This document shows, in pieces, positions 12,668 through 20,060 of a stretch of DNA of 22,969 nucleotides; the stretch's first letter is position 1; each line of letters begins with the position of its first letter. The stretch spans positions 1 through 22,969 of the forward strand of contig JBBSLC010000032.1 in assembly GCA_038255685.1 (NCBI GenBank), read 5' to 3'. Under the pieces are notes generated by a model, which had not been told where the DNA came from, did not search any database, and was given only the letters and a program-made list of their open reading frames with translations. The DNA is from CADCSY01 sp038255685. Lineage in GTDB: Bacteria; Actinomycetota; Acidimicrobiia; Acidimicrobiales; CADCSY01. Both the position numbers and the translations under genes were made by a program.

Positions 12668-14002
12668 TCAGGCGAGACCGAGGTCGGCCGCCATCGCGAG
12701 GCGGCGCACCTTGCCGGTGGCGCTGCGTGGGATCGCTGCCACGACGATGACCTCCTTCGGGCACTTGTGAGCGCTCAGCACCGAGCGAGCATGAGCCTGC
12801 ACGAGCTCCGGGGCGGCCGTGCCCACGATCGCAGCGCAGACGCGCTGGCCCCACCGCTCGTCGTCGACGCCGAACACCACGACGTCCTCGACGCCTGGGC
12901 ACGATGCGAGCGCCCGCTCGACCTCGAGCGGCGCCACATTGACACCTCCCGTGATGATGATCTCGCCGCGTCGACCTTCGAGGAAGAGGTAGCCCTTGTC
13001 ATCGAGGCGACCAGCGTCGCCCACGCTGAAGGCGTCACCTCGCCAGGCCTGCGCCGTCGCGGCAGGCTCACCCCAGTAGCTGAACCGCGCATGGTCAGGG
13101 ACCGCGCACCAGATCGTGCCGTCGGGGTCGGTCCGCAGCGTCCGGCCTGGTCGAGCCCGCCCGACGGTCCCTGGTCGAGCGAGCCACTCCTCGGCGCGGC
13201 ACGAGGTGATCTGGCCCTCTGTGGCGCCGTAGAACTCCACGAGGGCATCGGTGCCGAAGACCTCGATCGCACGCCGCTTCAGCGGTTCTGGGCACGGGGC
13301 ACCTGCGTGGGCGACGAGGCGCAGCGACGACGTGTCGAGGCCGTCTCCACCCGCACCACCGGCGCCGAGCAGGCGCTGGAGGTGGGCGGGGACCACGAAC
13401 GTCGAGGTGATCCTGTGCTCGACCAGTGCCCGTGCGAAGCCGGTGGCGTCAAAGGCACCGGGCACGACGAGGTCGCCACCGGCCAGGAGGGTGAGCGCAG
13501 CGAAGCGCAGGGGCGCCGAGTGCTGCAGGGGACCGCACACGAGGTGGACGTCATCGGGCGCGAACCCCCAGACCTCGCCCTCCTCCTCGACCCACGCTCT
13601 CCCGGCGGCTTCGTCCACGCCCGACCACACCCCCTTCGGGACCCCCGTCGTGCCCGAGGTGTGGTGCATCGGACGGGTGAGCGGGACGGGGGCGAGCTCG
13701 GTGGGCGGTCCGTCGAGCAGTGCCATCAGCGAACGCGTCCCGTCCAGCACGAGGGCGGGGGCGACGCTCCCCTGGATGACGGCACGCTCGCCCGGCAGGA
13801 GGGTCGGGCTCACCACGACGGGCACGATGCCGACCCGCATGGCTGCGAGGGCCACGACCACGACGGTCGGCGACGGCGGCGCAGCGACCAGCAACCGGTC
13901 GCCTCGCACGACGCCTGACGCCAGCAGCGCCCCGGCGGCACGACGTTGCTGGTCCGCGTCCGAGGCGTGGAGCCGCTCACCCGCCACCCGTCGCCCTCCC
14001 AC
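12668..14002 (-). CDS. AMP-forming acyl-CoA synthetase / ligase (ANL family)
   Basis: The 444-residue enzyme carries the ANL core motifs: the P-loop TSGTTGVPKGV (115-125), A5 FYGATEG (257-263), A7 SVGDAGRLDDKGY (326-338), A8 RRGEIIITGGVNVAPLEVE (344-362), and the C-terminal catalytic lysine K431 in PRSATGK. It should activate a carboxylic acid with ATP to the acyl-AMP and then pass it to a thiol, probably CoA. The protein is short (500-550 is usual) because the first 30-50 residues of the N-terminal domain are reduced, so the acid substrate cannot be guessed. GTG 14002 starts 2 nt after the phosphofructokinase stop; GTG 13987, with GGAGGG 6 nt upstream, is a possible alternative but would cut into a conserved-looking segment. 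It is probably co-transcribed with pfk. Confidence 0.82.
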   Translation of the reverse strand: MGGRRVAGERLHASDADQQRRAAGALLASGVVRGDRLLVAAPPSPTVVVVALAAMRVGIVPVVVSPTLLPGERAVIQGSVAPALVLDGTRSLMALLDGPPTELAPVPLTRPMHHTSGTTGVPKGVWSGVDEAAGRAWVEEEGEVWGFAPDDVHLVCGPLQHSAPLRFAALTLLAGGDLVVPGAFDATGFARALVEHRITSTFVVPAHLQRLLGAGGAGGDGLDTSSLRLVAHAGAPCPEPLKRRAIEVFGTDALVEFYGATEGQITSCRAEEWLARPGTVGRARPGRTLRTDPDGTIWCAVPDHARFSYWGEPAATAQAWRGDAFSVGDAGRLDDKGYLFLEGRRGEIIITGGVNVAPLEVERALASCPGVEDVVVFGVDDERWGQRVCAAIVGTAAPELVQAHARSVLSAHKCPKEVIVVAAIPRSATGKVRRLAMAADLGLA

Positions 14003-14004
14003 CG

Positions 14005-15033
14005 CTAGAAGAAGACCTCGGCGACCTCGTGGTAGAGCGACGGGTCCATCGTCTTGAGCTCGCCGACGGCGTCGGCGAGGTCGACCCGCACGACCGCGTC
14101 ACCCCGGAGCGCGACCATCTGACCGAAGGCGCCGTCGTGCACCGCGTCGATGGCGGCGATCCCGAACCGGGTCGAGAGCACCCGGTCGAACGCCGTCGGC
14201 GTCCCTCCCCGCTGGATGTGGCCGAGGATCGTCATCCGCGTCTCGAAGCCGGTGCGGGCCTCGATCTGCTCGGCGAGCACCTGGGCGATGCCGCCGAGCT
14301 TCACGTGCCCGAAGGCGTCGACCTCGGCGTCTTGCAGCACGAGGCTCCCCTCCTTCGGTTGCGCCCCCTCGGCGACCACGACGATGGAGGCGAACCGACC
14401 GGCCTCGTGGCGGGCCCGGAGCCGAGCGCAGACCTCCTCGATGTCGAAGGGCTCCTCGGGCACGAGGATCATCGATGCCCCGCCGGCGATGCCCGCGTAG
14501 AGGGCGATGTGGCCGGCGTGGCGCCCCATCACCTCGCACACGATCACCCGATCATGGCTCTCGGCGGTGGTGTGGAGCCGGTCGATGGCGTCGGTGGCGA
14601 TCTGCACAGCGGTGTGGAAGCCGAACGTGACATCGGTGGCTGACAGGTCGTTGTCGATCGTCTTCGGCACCCCCACGACCTGCACGCCCTCCCCGTGCAG
14701 CTTGTGGGCCACGCCGAGCGTGTCCTCTCCCCCGATGGCGATGAGGGCGTCGATCTGGAGCAGCTCGATCGTCGCCAGGCAGGCCTCGACACCCCCGTCG
14801 ACCTTGTAGGGGTTCGTCCGAGACGTCCCGATCACGGTGCCACCCCGTGGCAGGGTGCCCCGCATCGTCTCGACGTCGAGCGTCGTCGTGCGGCGGTCGA
14901 TCACCCCCCGCCAGCCGTCGAGGAAGCCGATGACGGTGTCGCCGTGGATCCGCTCCCCCTTGCGGACGACGGCGCGGATCACCGCGTTCAGCCCGGGGCA
15001 GTCACCGCCTCCGGTGAGCACACCAACTCGCAT
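14005..15033 (-). CDS. 6-phosphofructokinase, PPi-type signature
   Basis: The 342-residue enzyme phosphorylates fructose 6-phosphate in glycolysis. The order is GVLTGGGDCPGLNAVIR (phosphoryl-donor loop, 4-20), GGEDT (101-105), PKTIDND (123-129, with catalytic D127 and D129), and MGRHAGHIAL for F6P binding. Two positions separate donor classes by E. coli numbering: D104 and K124. ATP enzymes of the E. coli type have Gly at both, whereas Asp104 plus Lys124 is the combination described for diphosphate-dependent enzymes. A PPi-dependent and possibly reversible reaction is therefore predicted, but not proven. ATG 15033 is set by GGAGG, 4 nt upstream; a longer frame to 15660 is only antisense to the RlpA-like gene. 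It diverges from that gene and is followed after 2 nt by the ligase gene. Confidence 0.88.
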   Translation of the reverse strand: MRVGVLTGGGDCPGLNAVIRAVVRKGERIHGDTVIGFLDGWRGVIDRRTTTLDVETMRGTLPRGGTVIGTSRTNPYKVDGGVEACLATIELLQIDALIAIGGEDTLGVAHKLHGEGVQVVGVPKTIDNDLSATDVTFGFHTAVQIATDAIDRLHTTAESHDRVIVCEVMGRHAGHIALYAGIAGGASMILVPEEPFDIEEVCARLRARHEAGRFASIVVVAEGAQPKEGSLVLQDAEVDAFGHVKLGGIAQVLAEQIEARTGFETRMTILGHIQRGGTPTAFDRVLSTRFGIAAIDAVHDGAFGQMVALRGDAVVRVDLADAVGELKTMDPSLYHEVAEVFF

Positions 15034-15037
15034 GGGA

Positions 15038-15042
15038 CCTCC
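15038..15042 (-). promoter_or_regulatory. Shine-Dalgarno sequence (GGAGG) deciding the phosphofructokinase start
   Basis: GGAGG lies 4 nt before ATG 15033 and selects this start over the long upstream open frame. Confidence 0.6.
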
Positions 15043-15109
15043 GTGACCTGTCCGGCGAGCCCTGTCGTCGCCGGTCAAGGCGGGCGGGCACGATGCCGAC
15101 ACCCTAGCG

Positions 15110-16261
15110 ATGAGGTGTCGGGCGATGGTCGTGCTCGCTGGCGCGCTGGCGCTCGGGACGGTCGCGCCGGCGAGCGCAGCCGAACCGCCGAAGCCACCTT
15201 CCAGCGCCGTGCTGGCCGAGGAGGGTGCCGCGCTGCGAACCACGCGGGCGGCTCTGCTCATCCGGATCGCCGAGCTCACCGACGCGTCGGACGGCGCCCA
15301 CGCCCGCTTCGTCGCCGCCCAACAGCGGGCGACCGCAGCGAGCACCGCAGCGGTCGTGGCCGAACGGGTGCTCGTCGACCACGCCGTGGACGCCTTCGTC
15401 CACAGCGCGGCGCTCGGCGCGGCGTCACGGGCGAGGGGTGGGATCTTCGCCGATGCCGTGCACGAGGTCGACCGCACCGTGCTCGAAGCCTTCGAGGTCT
15501 CCGCTGCGGCAGCGGGGGCGGAGCGCAGCGAGGCGGAGGCGGCACTCGCAGCGGCGCGCCGAGCCGAGGTCGACGTGGCCGATGCACGAGCCTCCCTCGA
15601 GGCCACCATCGCCGCGCACGAGGTCCGCACCGCGGCAGCGATCGCCGAAGAGGAGCGCAACGCGCTGGCCCGACGCCTCGCCGAAGAGGAGCGGGCCCGT
15701 CGAGAGGCAGCCGCCGAGGCAGCACGAGCGGCGCAGCTCGCGGTTCGCTCGAGGCAAGCCGGAGCAGTCGGGCGAGGGGCGCCCTCAGGCAGCTTCGCCG
15801 TGCTGCCAGGGACGCCGACAGGCGAGTCCGGGGGGCTCCCGCCTGCTGGTGGCTACACCGGCCGTCAGCTCGATCGCTTCGCTCGGGCGACCGCTGGCCA
15901 GGCAGCCCTGCTGGCCGCCCATCCCTTCGGACCGGTCACCGGCCTCCCTCCAGGCATGGCCTTGTCCGGCCAGGTCATCGAGGGCATGGCGTCGTGGTAC
16001 GGGCCAGGCTTCGACGGTCGACCGACCGCGAGTGGTGCGCTCTACGACCAGCAGGGTTGGACGGTCGCCAGCAAGGAGCTGCCACTCGGCACGGTGTTGC
16101 TCATCAGTCGGGGGGACCGCGCCGTGCTGGCGCTCGTCAACGACCGCGGGCCCTACGTGGCCGGGCGCACCCTCGATCTCTCCCGCGCCGTCGCCGACGA
16201 GCTCGGCACGATCGGGCCGGGCGTGGCCCACGTGCGCGCCCAGGTCGTCCTCCTGCCATGA
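15110..16261 (+). CDS. Secreted coiled-coil protein with C-terminal RlpA-like double-psi beta-barrel
   Basis: The 383-residue protein has a Sec signal peptide (about 1-23, ending A-S-A-A), a long Ala/Glu/Arg-rich helical region (about 35-215) with coiled-coil character, a Gly/Pro linker, and a double-psi beta-barrel domain (about 288-383). The last starts with GMASWYGPGFDGRPTASG and contains VNDRGPY (343-349) with D345 and the segment RTLDLS with D356, matching RlpA, a septal lytic transglycosylase acting on denuded glycan strands. An N-terminal coiled coil joined to a wall-acting C-terminal domain is typical of secreted actinobacterial wall hydrolases such as RipA-type proteins. A role in peptidoglycan cleavage or binding is likely, but enzymatic activity is not certain. 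ATG 15110 follows a CACCCT box by 4 nt. It ends 13 bp before the opposing glycerol kinase gene. Confidence 0.82.
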   Translation: MRCRAMVVLAGALALGTVAPASAAEPPKPPSSAVLAEEGAALRTTRAALLIRIAELTDASDGAHARFVAAQQRATAASTAAVVAERVLVDHAVDAFVHSAALGAASRARGGIFADAVHEVDRTVLEAFEVSAAAAGAERSEAEAALAAARRAEVDVADARASLEATIAAHEVRTAAAIAEEERNALARRLAEEERARREAAAEAARAAQLAVRSRQAGAVGRGAPSGSFAVLPGTPTGESGGLPPAGGYTGRQLDRFARATAGQAALLAAHPFGPVTGLPPGMALSGQVIEGMASWYGPGFDGRPTASGALYDQQGWTVASKELPLGTVLLISRGDRAVLALVNDRGPYVAGRTLDLSRAVADELGTIGPGVAHVRAQVVLLP

Positions 16262-16274
16262 GCGACCGACCCCG

Positions 16275-17765
16275 CTAGGACTCCCCGCCCGCCGGCTCCC
16301 ACGCCAGCGACCGCTCGACGGCGCGCCGCCAGCCATCGAAGGCACGGTCGGCGGTGCCGGCTGCGACCGACGGCTCGAACGACCGGTCGAGGCGCCACTG
16401 CCGGCCCACGTCGTCGAGGTCGTCCCACACCCCCTCGGCCAGCCCGGCCAGCCACGCCGCGCCGAGTGCGGTCGTCTCCTGCACGACCGGCCGAGCCACC
16501 GGCACCTGGAGCTGGTCGGCTTGGAGCTGCAGGAGGAGATCGTTGGCCGACGCTCCGCCGTCCGCCCGCAGCGCTGTGACCGAGTGGCCCGACGCCGCCG
16601 TCATGGCCGCCACCACATCGCGCGTCTGGTAGGCGATCGACTCGAGCGTGGCCCGCGCCAGATGGGCGGCGGTCGTCCCCTTGGTGATCCCGAGGACGGC
16701 GCCGCGGGCGTAGGGGTCCCACCACGGGCTCCCGAGGCCGGCGAAAGCAGGGACGACGTAGGCGCCGCCGGCGTCGGCCACCGAGGCGGCGAGGGCCTCG
16801 CTCGAAGCGGCGTCGTCGATGACCCCGAGCCCATCGCGCAGCCATTGGACGGCAGCCCCGGTGGCGAAGATCGACCCCTCGAGGGCATAGGTGGCGCCGG
16901 GGACCCCCTCGAACGACCAGGCAACCGTCGTGAGGAGCCCGTCGACCGGAGGTGGCAGCGCCGTGCCCACGTTCATGAGGACGAAGCTGCCGGTGCCGTA
17001 GGTGTTCTTCGTCATGCCCGGCTCGGTGCACGCCTGGCCGAACAGCGCTGCCTGCTGATCGCCGGCGATGCCGCTCACCGGGATGCCCGCCGGGGCGCCG
17101 CACCCCTCGACGGTCGCGCCGAAGCGACCGCTCGAGGGTCTGACCTCGGGGAGCGCTGCAAGGGGCACGTGGAACAGCTCGCACAGCTCCTCGGACCAGG
17201 CGAGCCGACCGATGTCGAACAGCAGCGTGCGGCTGGCGTTGGAGACGTCGGTGGCGAAGCTGGCGCCACCGGTCAGCTTCCAGAGGAGCCATGCGTCGAC
17301 CGTGCCGAGGGCGAGGTCGGCGTCGACCTCGACGCCGCCCTCCTCGAGCAGCCATGCGGCCTTGGTCGCGGTGAAGTAGGGGTCGAGGACGAGGCCGGTC
17401 CGCTCCCGCACCAGCGGGAGGTGGCCGTCCTCCTCGAGCGCTCGGCAGGTGTCGGCGGTGCGCCGGTCCTGCCAGACGATCGCCCGGTGGCGGGGTGCGC
17501 CGGTCCGGCGGTCCCACGCCACCACCGTCTCGCGCTGGTCGGTGATGCCGATGGCAGCGACGGGCGCCCGCAGCGTCGAGGTGAGCTCGGCGAGCGTGGC
17601 CTGCACCGCTGACCAGATCTCGTCGGCATCGTGCTCGACCCAGCCCGGCCGGGGGTAGTGCTGGGCGAACTCGCGGTACGACCAGCCCACGGGGTTCCCG
17701 GCCTCGTCGACGGCGAAGGAGCGCACCCCGGTGGTGCCGGCGTCGACGGCGATGACGATGCCCAC
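16275..17765 (-). CDS. glpK: Glycerol kinase
   Basis: This 496-residue FGGY-family kinase phosphorylates glycerol to sn-glycerol 3-phosphate in the cytosol with ATP. Motifs in order: the N-terminal phosphate loop DAGTTGVRS (8-16), GITDQRET (73-80) with R78 and E79 for glycerol, YFTATK (130-135), GTVDAWLLWKLTGG (154-167), SGIAGDQQAALFGQ (231-244) with catalytic D236, and NTYGTGSF (254-261). The FGGY C-terminal domain ends with the expected GAAWLAGLA. The length is normal (about 500). GTG 17765 is supported by a TACCGT box 7 nt upstream. No glpF or glpD lies beside it. It is the last of three minus-strand genes that each seem to have their own -10 box. D76 replaces the usual Asn of GITNQRE, a minor change. 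Confidence 0.92.
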   Translation of the reverse strand: MGIVIAVDAGTTGVRSFAVDEAGNPVGWSYREFAQHYPRPGWVEHDADEIWSAVQATLAELTSTLRAPVAAIGITDQRETVVAWDRRTGAPRHRAIVWQDRRTADTCRALEEDGHLPLVRERTGLVLDPYFTATKAAWLLEEGGVEVDADLALGTVDAWLLWKLTGGASFATDVSNASRTLLFDIGRLAWSEELCELFHVPLAALPEVRPSSGRFGATVEGCGAPAGIPVSGIAGDQQAALFGQACTEPGMTKNTYGTGSFVLMNVGTALPPPVDGLLTTVAWSFEGVPGATYALEGSIFATGAAVQWLRDGLGVIDDAASSEALAASVADAGGAYVVPAFAGLGSPWWDPYARGAVLGITKGTTAAHLARATLESIAYQTRDVVAAMTAASGHSVTALRADGGASANDLLLQLQADQLQVPVARPVVQETTALGAAWLAGLAEGVWDDLDDVGRQWRLDRSFEPSVAAGTADRAFDGWRRAVERSLAWEPAGGES

Positions 17766-17772
17766 GGCGGCG

Positions 17773-17778
17773 ACGGTA
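17773..17778 (-). promoter_or_regulatory. -10 box (TACCGT) for glpK
   Basis: TACCGT on the minus strand lies 7 nt before GTG 17765 in the 51-bp gap after the ACT-domain gene, indicating a separate promoter and leaderless start. Confidence 0.45.
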
Positions 17779-17816
17779 GCGCCACCTGCTCCATCGCCCC
17801 GCCAGCGCGCAACGTC

Positions 17817-18503
17817 CTAGGTCACGTTGCAGCTGTCCGGGTGCAGCGGCTCGTCCGCGGTGGGTGCGACCTCGGCCCAGCGCGTGTCGGCGATCCGGGC
17901 GAGGGCGGCGACCTGGCGCCGCTCCCGTGCCCGCAGCGGTCGACCGGTGCGACCGATGACCAGGCTGAGCCTCGCCGAAGCCAGTGGCGCCCACGCCACG
18001 TCGTCGGGTCCCGTCTCCCCTGCAGCGACCCGAGCCGAGGAACGGCTGCCGGCGACGAAGGCAGCGAGCCAGCCGGTCGAGGGGGGCTCGCCGATCGCTG
18101 CCGCCAGGCGCAACCCCTCGAGATCGATCACCACCGCCCAGTCGGCGGCGAAGTCGAGCTGGGCATGGGTGACGAGCGACGTGAGGAGCCCGTCGGCGGT
18201 GGTCGCCCCGACGAGCATGGCTGCGGTCTCGAGCGCATCGAGCCGGGGGTCCCGCAGCGAGTCGGCGGCGGGTCGCACGTCCTCGACGTCGACCCCGTCG
18301 ACCGCCTTGATCTCTGCGACGAGCAGGTCGAGGAGGCTCGAGTCGGGGAGGCGGACGACGAGCTCGTCGATCGCCCGACCCGCACCGCGCTCGAGGATGT
18401 CGATCCCGACGACGTCCCCGCGCACCGCCCCGATCCGGCTGGCGACCTGTCCGAGGGCGCCAGGTCGGTCCGGCATCCACACCCGCACGACGAAGGTCTC
18501 CAT
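17817..18503 (-). CDS. ACT-domain protein
   Basis: This 228-residue cytosolic protein has an N-terminal ACT domain (about 3-75) recognised by VRVWMPDRPGALGQVASRIGAVRGDVVGIDIL: the D-R-P-G-A-L loop followed by the amphipathic helix. ACT domains bind small ligands, mostly amino acids, and usually regulate an attached enzyme. The remaining 150 residues (VEDVRPAADSLRDPRLDALETAAMLVGATT onward) show no catalytic motif I know; alternating hydrophobic strands and the segment SARLSLVIGRTGRPLRARERRQVAAL suggest a GAF-like sensor fold, at low certainty. ATG 18503 is preferred over an upstream GTG at 18524, because the ACT strand starts there and TAGCCT lies 8 nt upstream. It lies between plsC-type and glpK genes without sharing an obvious pathway. 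Confidence 0.72.
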   Translation of the reverse strand: METFVVRVWMPDRPGALGQVASRIGAVRGDVVGIDILERGAGRAIDELVVRLPDSSLLDLLVAEIKAVDGVDVEDVRPAADSLRDPRLDALETAAMLVGATTADGLLTSLVTHAQLDFAADWAVVIDLEGLRLAAAIGEPPSTGWLAAFVAGSRSSARVAAGETGPDDVAWAPLASARLSLVIGRTGRPLRARERRQVAALARIADTRWAEVAPTADEPLHPDSCNVT

Positions 18504-18511
18504 GGCCGGGA

Positions 18512-18517
18512 AGGCTA
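18512..18517 (-). promoter_or_regulatory. -10 box (TAGCCT) for the ACT-domain gene
   Basis: TAGCCT on the minus strand lies 8 nt before ATG 18503, so the transcript would start 0-2 nt before the codon. Confidence 0.4.
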
Positions 18518-18568
18518 CGGACACCCGGTGAACAGCCGGTTTCGAGCCTGGGTCATCCCGGAGAAGCC

Positions 18569-19342
18569 TCAGCCGACAGCGGCCGCTCGCTCGTCGGCGG
18601 CACCTGCCCGGCGCTCGCCGCCCGGAGCGTCGGCGGCGGGACGGAGCGGTGTCGTCGGGATCGTCGTCGGCGAAGGCCGCGGGACGGCGTCGGGATCGTT
18701 CCGCTTCGCGTAGCTGTCGACGTACTCCTGCCCTGACAGGCCCTTGAGCTCGAACATGATCTCGTCGGTGATCTGTCGGAGCACCGTCGGATCGTCAGCG
18801 CGCGCCTCGTGGCGGCTGAAGTCGAGGGGCCTGGAGAAGCGGACGGTGATCGGGCGGAAGACGTTGGGACGGACCTGTCCGATCGGCTGTGCCTCCCGGG
18901 TCCCGATCATGGCCACGGCGACGACCGGCACGTGGTTCGAGAGCGCGAGGCGGGCCACCCCGGTCCGACCCCGGTAGAGCCGACCGTCGGGCGACCGGGT
19001 TCCCTCCGGGTAGATGCCGAAGAGCCCCCCGGCGCGCAGCACGTCGGACGCGGCGTCGAGGGCGCCTTGGGAGGCCGATCCACCGCTGCGCTTGATCGGG
19101 ATCTGCCCGAGCGCTCGGAAGATCCAGGCTGTCTTGGGGTCGTCGAAGTACTCGGCCTTGGCGACGAACGTCACGCGGCGGTCCATGACGAGCGGCAGGA
19201 ACACCGAGTCGCAGAACGAGACGTGGTTGCTGGCGAGGATCACACCACCGGAGGCAGGCACGTGGTCGAGGCCTTCGACCCGGATCCGGTAGAAGAACCG
19301 GAGCACCGGCGAGAGGATCGCCTTCAGCAGCCAGTAGGTCAC
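18569..19342 (-). CDS. 1-acyl-sn-glycerol-3-phosphate acyltransferase (PlsC/LPLAT family)
   Basis: The 257-residue membrane-associated enzyme is predicted to acylate lysophosphatidic acid (or a related lipid) with acyl-CoA or acyl-ACP. Motif I is N-H-V-S-F-C-D with catalytic H40 and D45 (HX4D), and motif III is Y-P-E-G-T-R at 111-116, followed by a G-R-T-G-V-A-R segment. A hydrophobic N-terminus (WLLKAILSPVLRFFYRI) gives interfacial attachment. The last 35 residues are Pro/Ala/Arg-rich with no conserved fold. GTG 19342 is supported by TAGCCT 7 nt upstream. It diverges from the tetR-like gene, whose operator lies in the shared 113-bp gap, so control by that regulator is plausible. Substrate choice within the family is not clear; lipid-A or ornithine-lipid acylation are alternatives. 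Confidence 0.87.
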   Translation of the reverse strand: MTYWLLKAILSPVLRFFYRIRVEGLDHVPASGGVILASNHVSFCDSVFLPLVMDRRVTFVAKAEYFDDPKTAWIFRALGQIPIKRSGGSASQGALDAASDVLRAGGLFGIYPEGTRSPDGRLYRGRTGVARLALSNHVPVVAVAMIGTREAQPIGQVRPNVFRPITVRFSRPLDFSRHEARADDPTVLRQITDEIMFELKGLSGQEYVDSYAKRNDPDAVPRPSPTTIPTTPLRPAADAPGGERRAGAADERAAAVG

Positions 19343-19349
19343 CTCGGCG

Positions 19350-19355
19350 AGGCTA
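19350..19355 (-). promoter_or_regulatory. -10 box (TAGCCT) for the acyltransferase gene
   Basis: TAGCCT on the minus strand lies 7 nt before GTG 19342. ACGACA at an 18-nt spacing is a possible weak -35. Confidence 0.5.
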
Positions 19356-19420
19356 GTCCCGACGGCCGAGGGGTGTCGTGAGCGGTTCGCGGCGTTGGCC
19401 CATCGCGCCGTGGCGGGTTC

Positions 19421-19449
19421 TTGACCGATCGGTCAAGCAAACGTACGGT
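19421..19449 (+). promoter_or_regulatory. TetR promoter with an operator overlapping the -35 box
   Basis: The 16-bp perfect palindrome TTGACCGATCGGTCAA occupies 19421-19436. Its first six bases serve as the -35 (TTGACC); after exactly 17 nt comes the -10 TACGGT (19444-19449), then 6 nt to the GTG at 19456. A bound regulator would block RNA polymerase, so negative autoregulation is likely. Confidence 0.75.
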
Positions 19450-19455
19450 CGCCAC

Positions 19456-20058
19456 GTGGAGCGCCGCCTGACCGCCCGAGGGCTCGAGCGTCGACGCCAG
19501 CTGATGGACTTCGCCACCGAGCGCTTCGCCACCCAGGGCTACCACCCGACGTCGGTTGCCGAGATCGTGCAGGGCATCGGGGTCGGCAAGGGGGTCTTCT
19601 ACTGGTACTTCGCCTCCAAGGAGGAGCTGTTCCTCGAGATCCTGAAGGAGGCACAGCAAGCGCTGCGCCGTGCCCAGCGCCAGGGCATCGCCGAGGAGCC
19701 CGACCCCCTCCGGCGCATCGAGCTCGGCATCCGCACCACCATGGCGTGGCTCGACGAGCACCGGCGCCTGTTCAACCTGTTCCAGTTCGCGGCGACCGAG
19801 GAGCGCTTCGCTCCCGCCATGCGTCGAGGCGGAGAGGTCGCCGCCGCCGATGCGGTGCGCCACATCAAAGACGGCATCGTGGAGGGGCGCATCCGGGAAG
19901 GCGACCCCGAGGTGCTGACGAACGCGGTGCTCGGCGTCACCAACCAGCTCGCACGCGTCTTCATCCACGAGCGCGGCGAGAAGGGCGCCAAGGTGGCCGA
20001 TGACGCAGTGGCCTTCTGTCTCGAGGGGCTGCTGGCTGCGCCACGCGAGCGGACCTGA
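19456..20058 (+). CDS. TetR-family transcriptional regulator
   Basis: The 200-residue repressor has a TetR N-terminal DNA-binding domain (about 10-57): the segment MDFATERFATQGYHPTSVAEIVQGIGVGKGVFYWYFASKEEL shows the helix-turn-helix ending in G-x-F-Y-x-Y-F-x-S-K-E-E-L. The remainder (about 60-200) is an all-helical ligand and dimer domain whose ligand cannot be read. GTG 19456 is fixed by the -10 box TACGGT 6 nt upstream; a frame from 19378 would run through the operator. A palindrome in the gene's own promoter points to autorepression. The divergent acyltransferase gene is the natural second target, so a lipid-related ligand such as an acyl-CoA is a reasonable guess. The gene ends 2 bp from the opposing aminotransferase. 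Confidence 0.9.
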   Translation: MERRLTARGLERRRQLMDFATERFATQGYHPTSVAEIVQGIGVGKGVFYWYFASKEELFLEILKEAQQALRRAQRQGIAEEPDPLRRIELGIRTTMAWLDEHRRLFNLFQFAATEERFAPAMRRGGEVAAADAVRHIKDGIVEGRIREGDPEVLTNAVLGVTNQLARVFIHERGEKGAKVADDAVAFCLEGLLAAPRERT

Positions 20059-20060
20059 GC

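Noticed and set aside
15060..15109. TTGACC at 15073-15078 (minus strand) as the -35 of phosphofructokinase
   Set aside because: No TANNNT -10 is found at a spacing of 16-19 nt, so the promoter is not supported.
15034..15660. N-terminal extension of the phosphofructokinase (frame open to 15660)
   Set aside because: It is Ser/Ala/Arg-rich antisense of the RlpA-like gene. A GGAGG site and the conserved GVLTGGGDCPG motif place the start at 15033.
16153..18480. Minus-strand 775-codon and plus-strand 795-codon (15225-17612) frames
   Set aside because: They are Arg/Pro/Ser-rich shadows crossing the RlpA-like, glpK and ACT-domain genes, all of which have conserved motifs in another frame.
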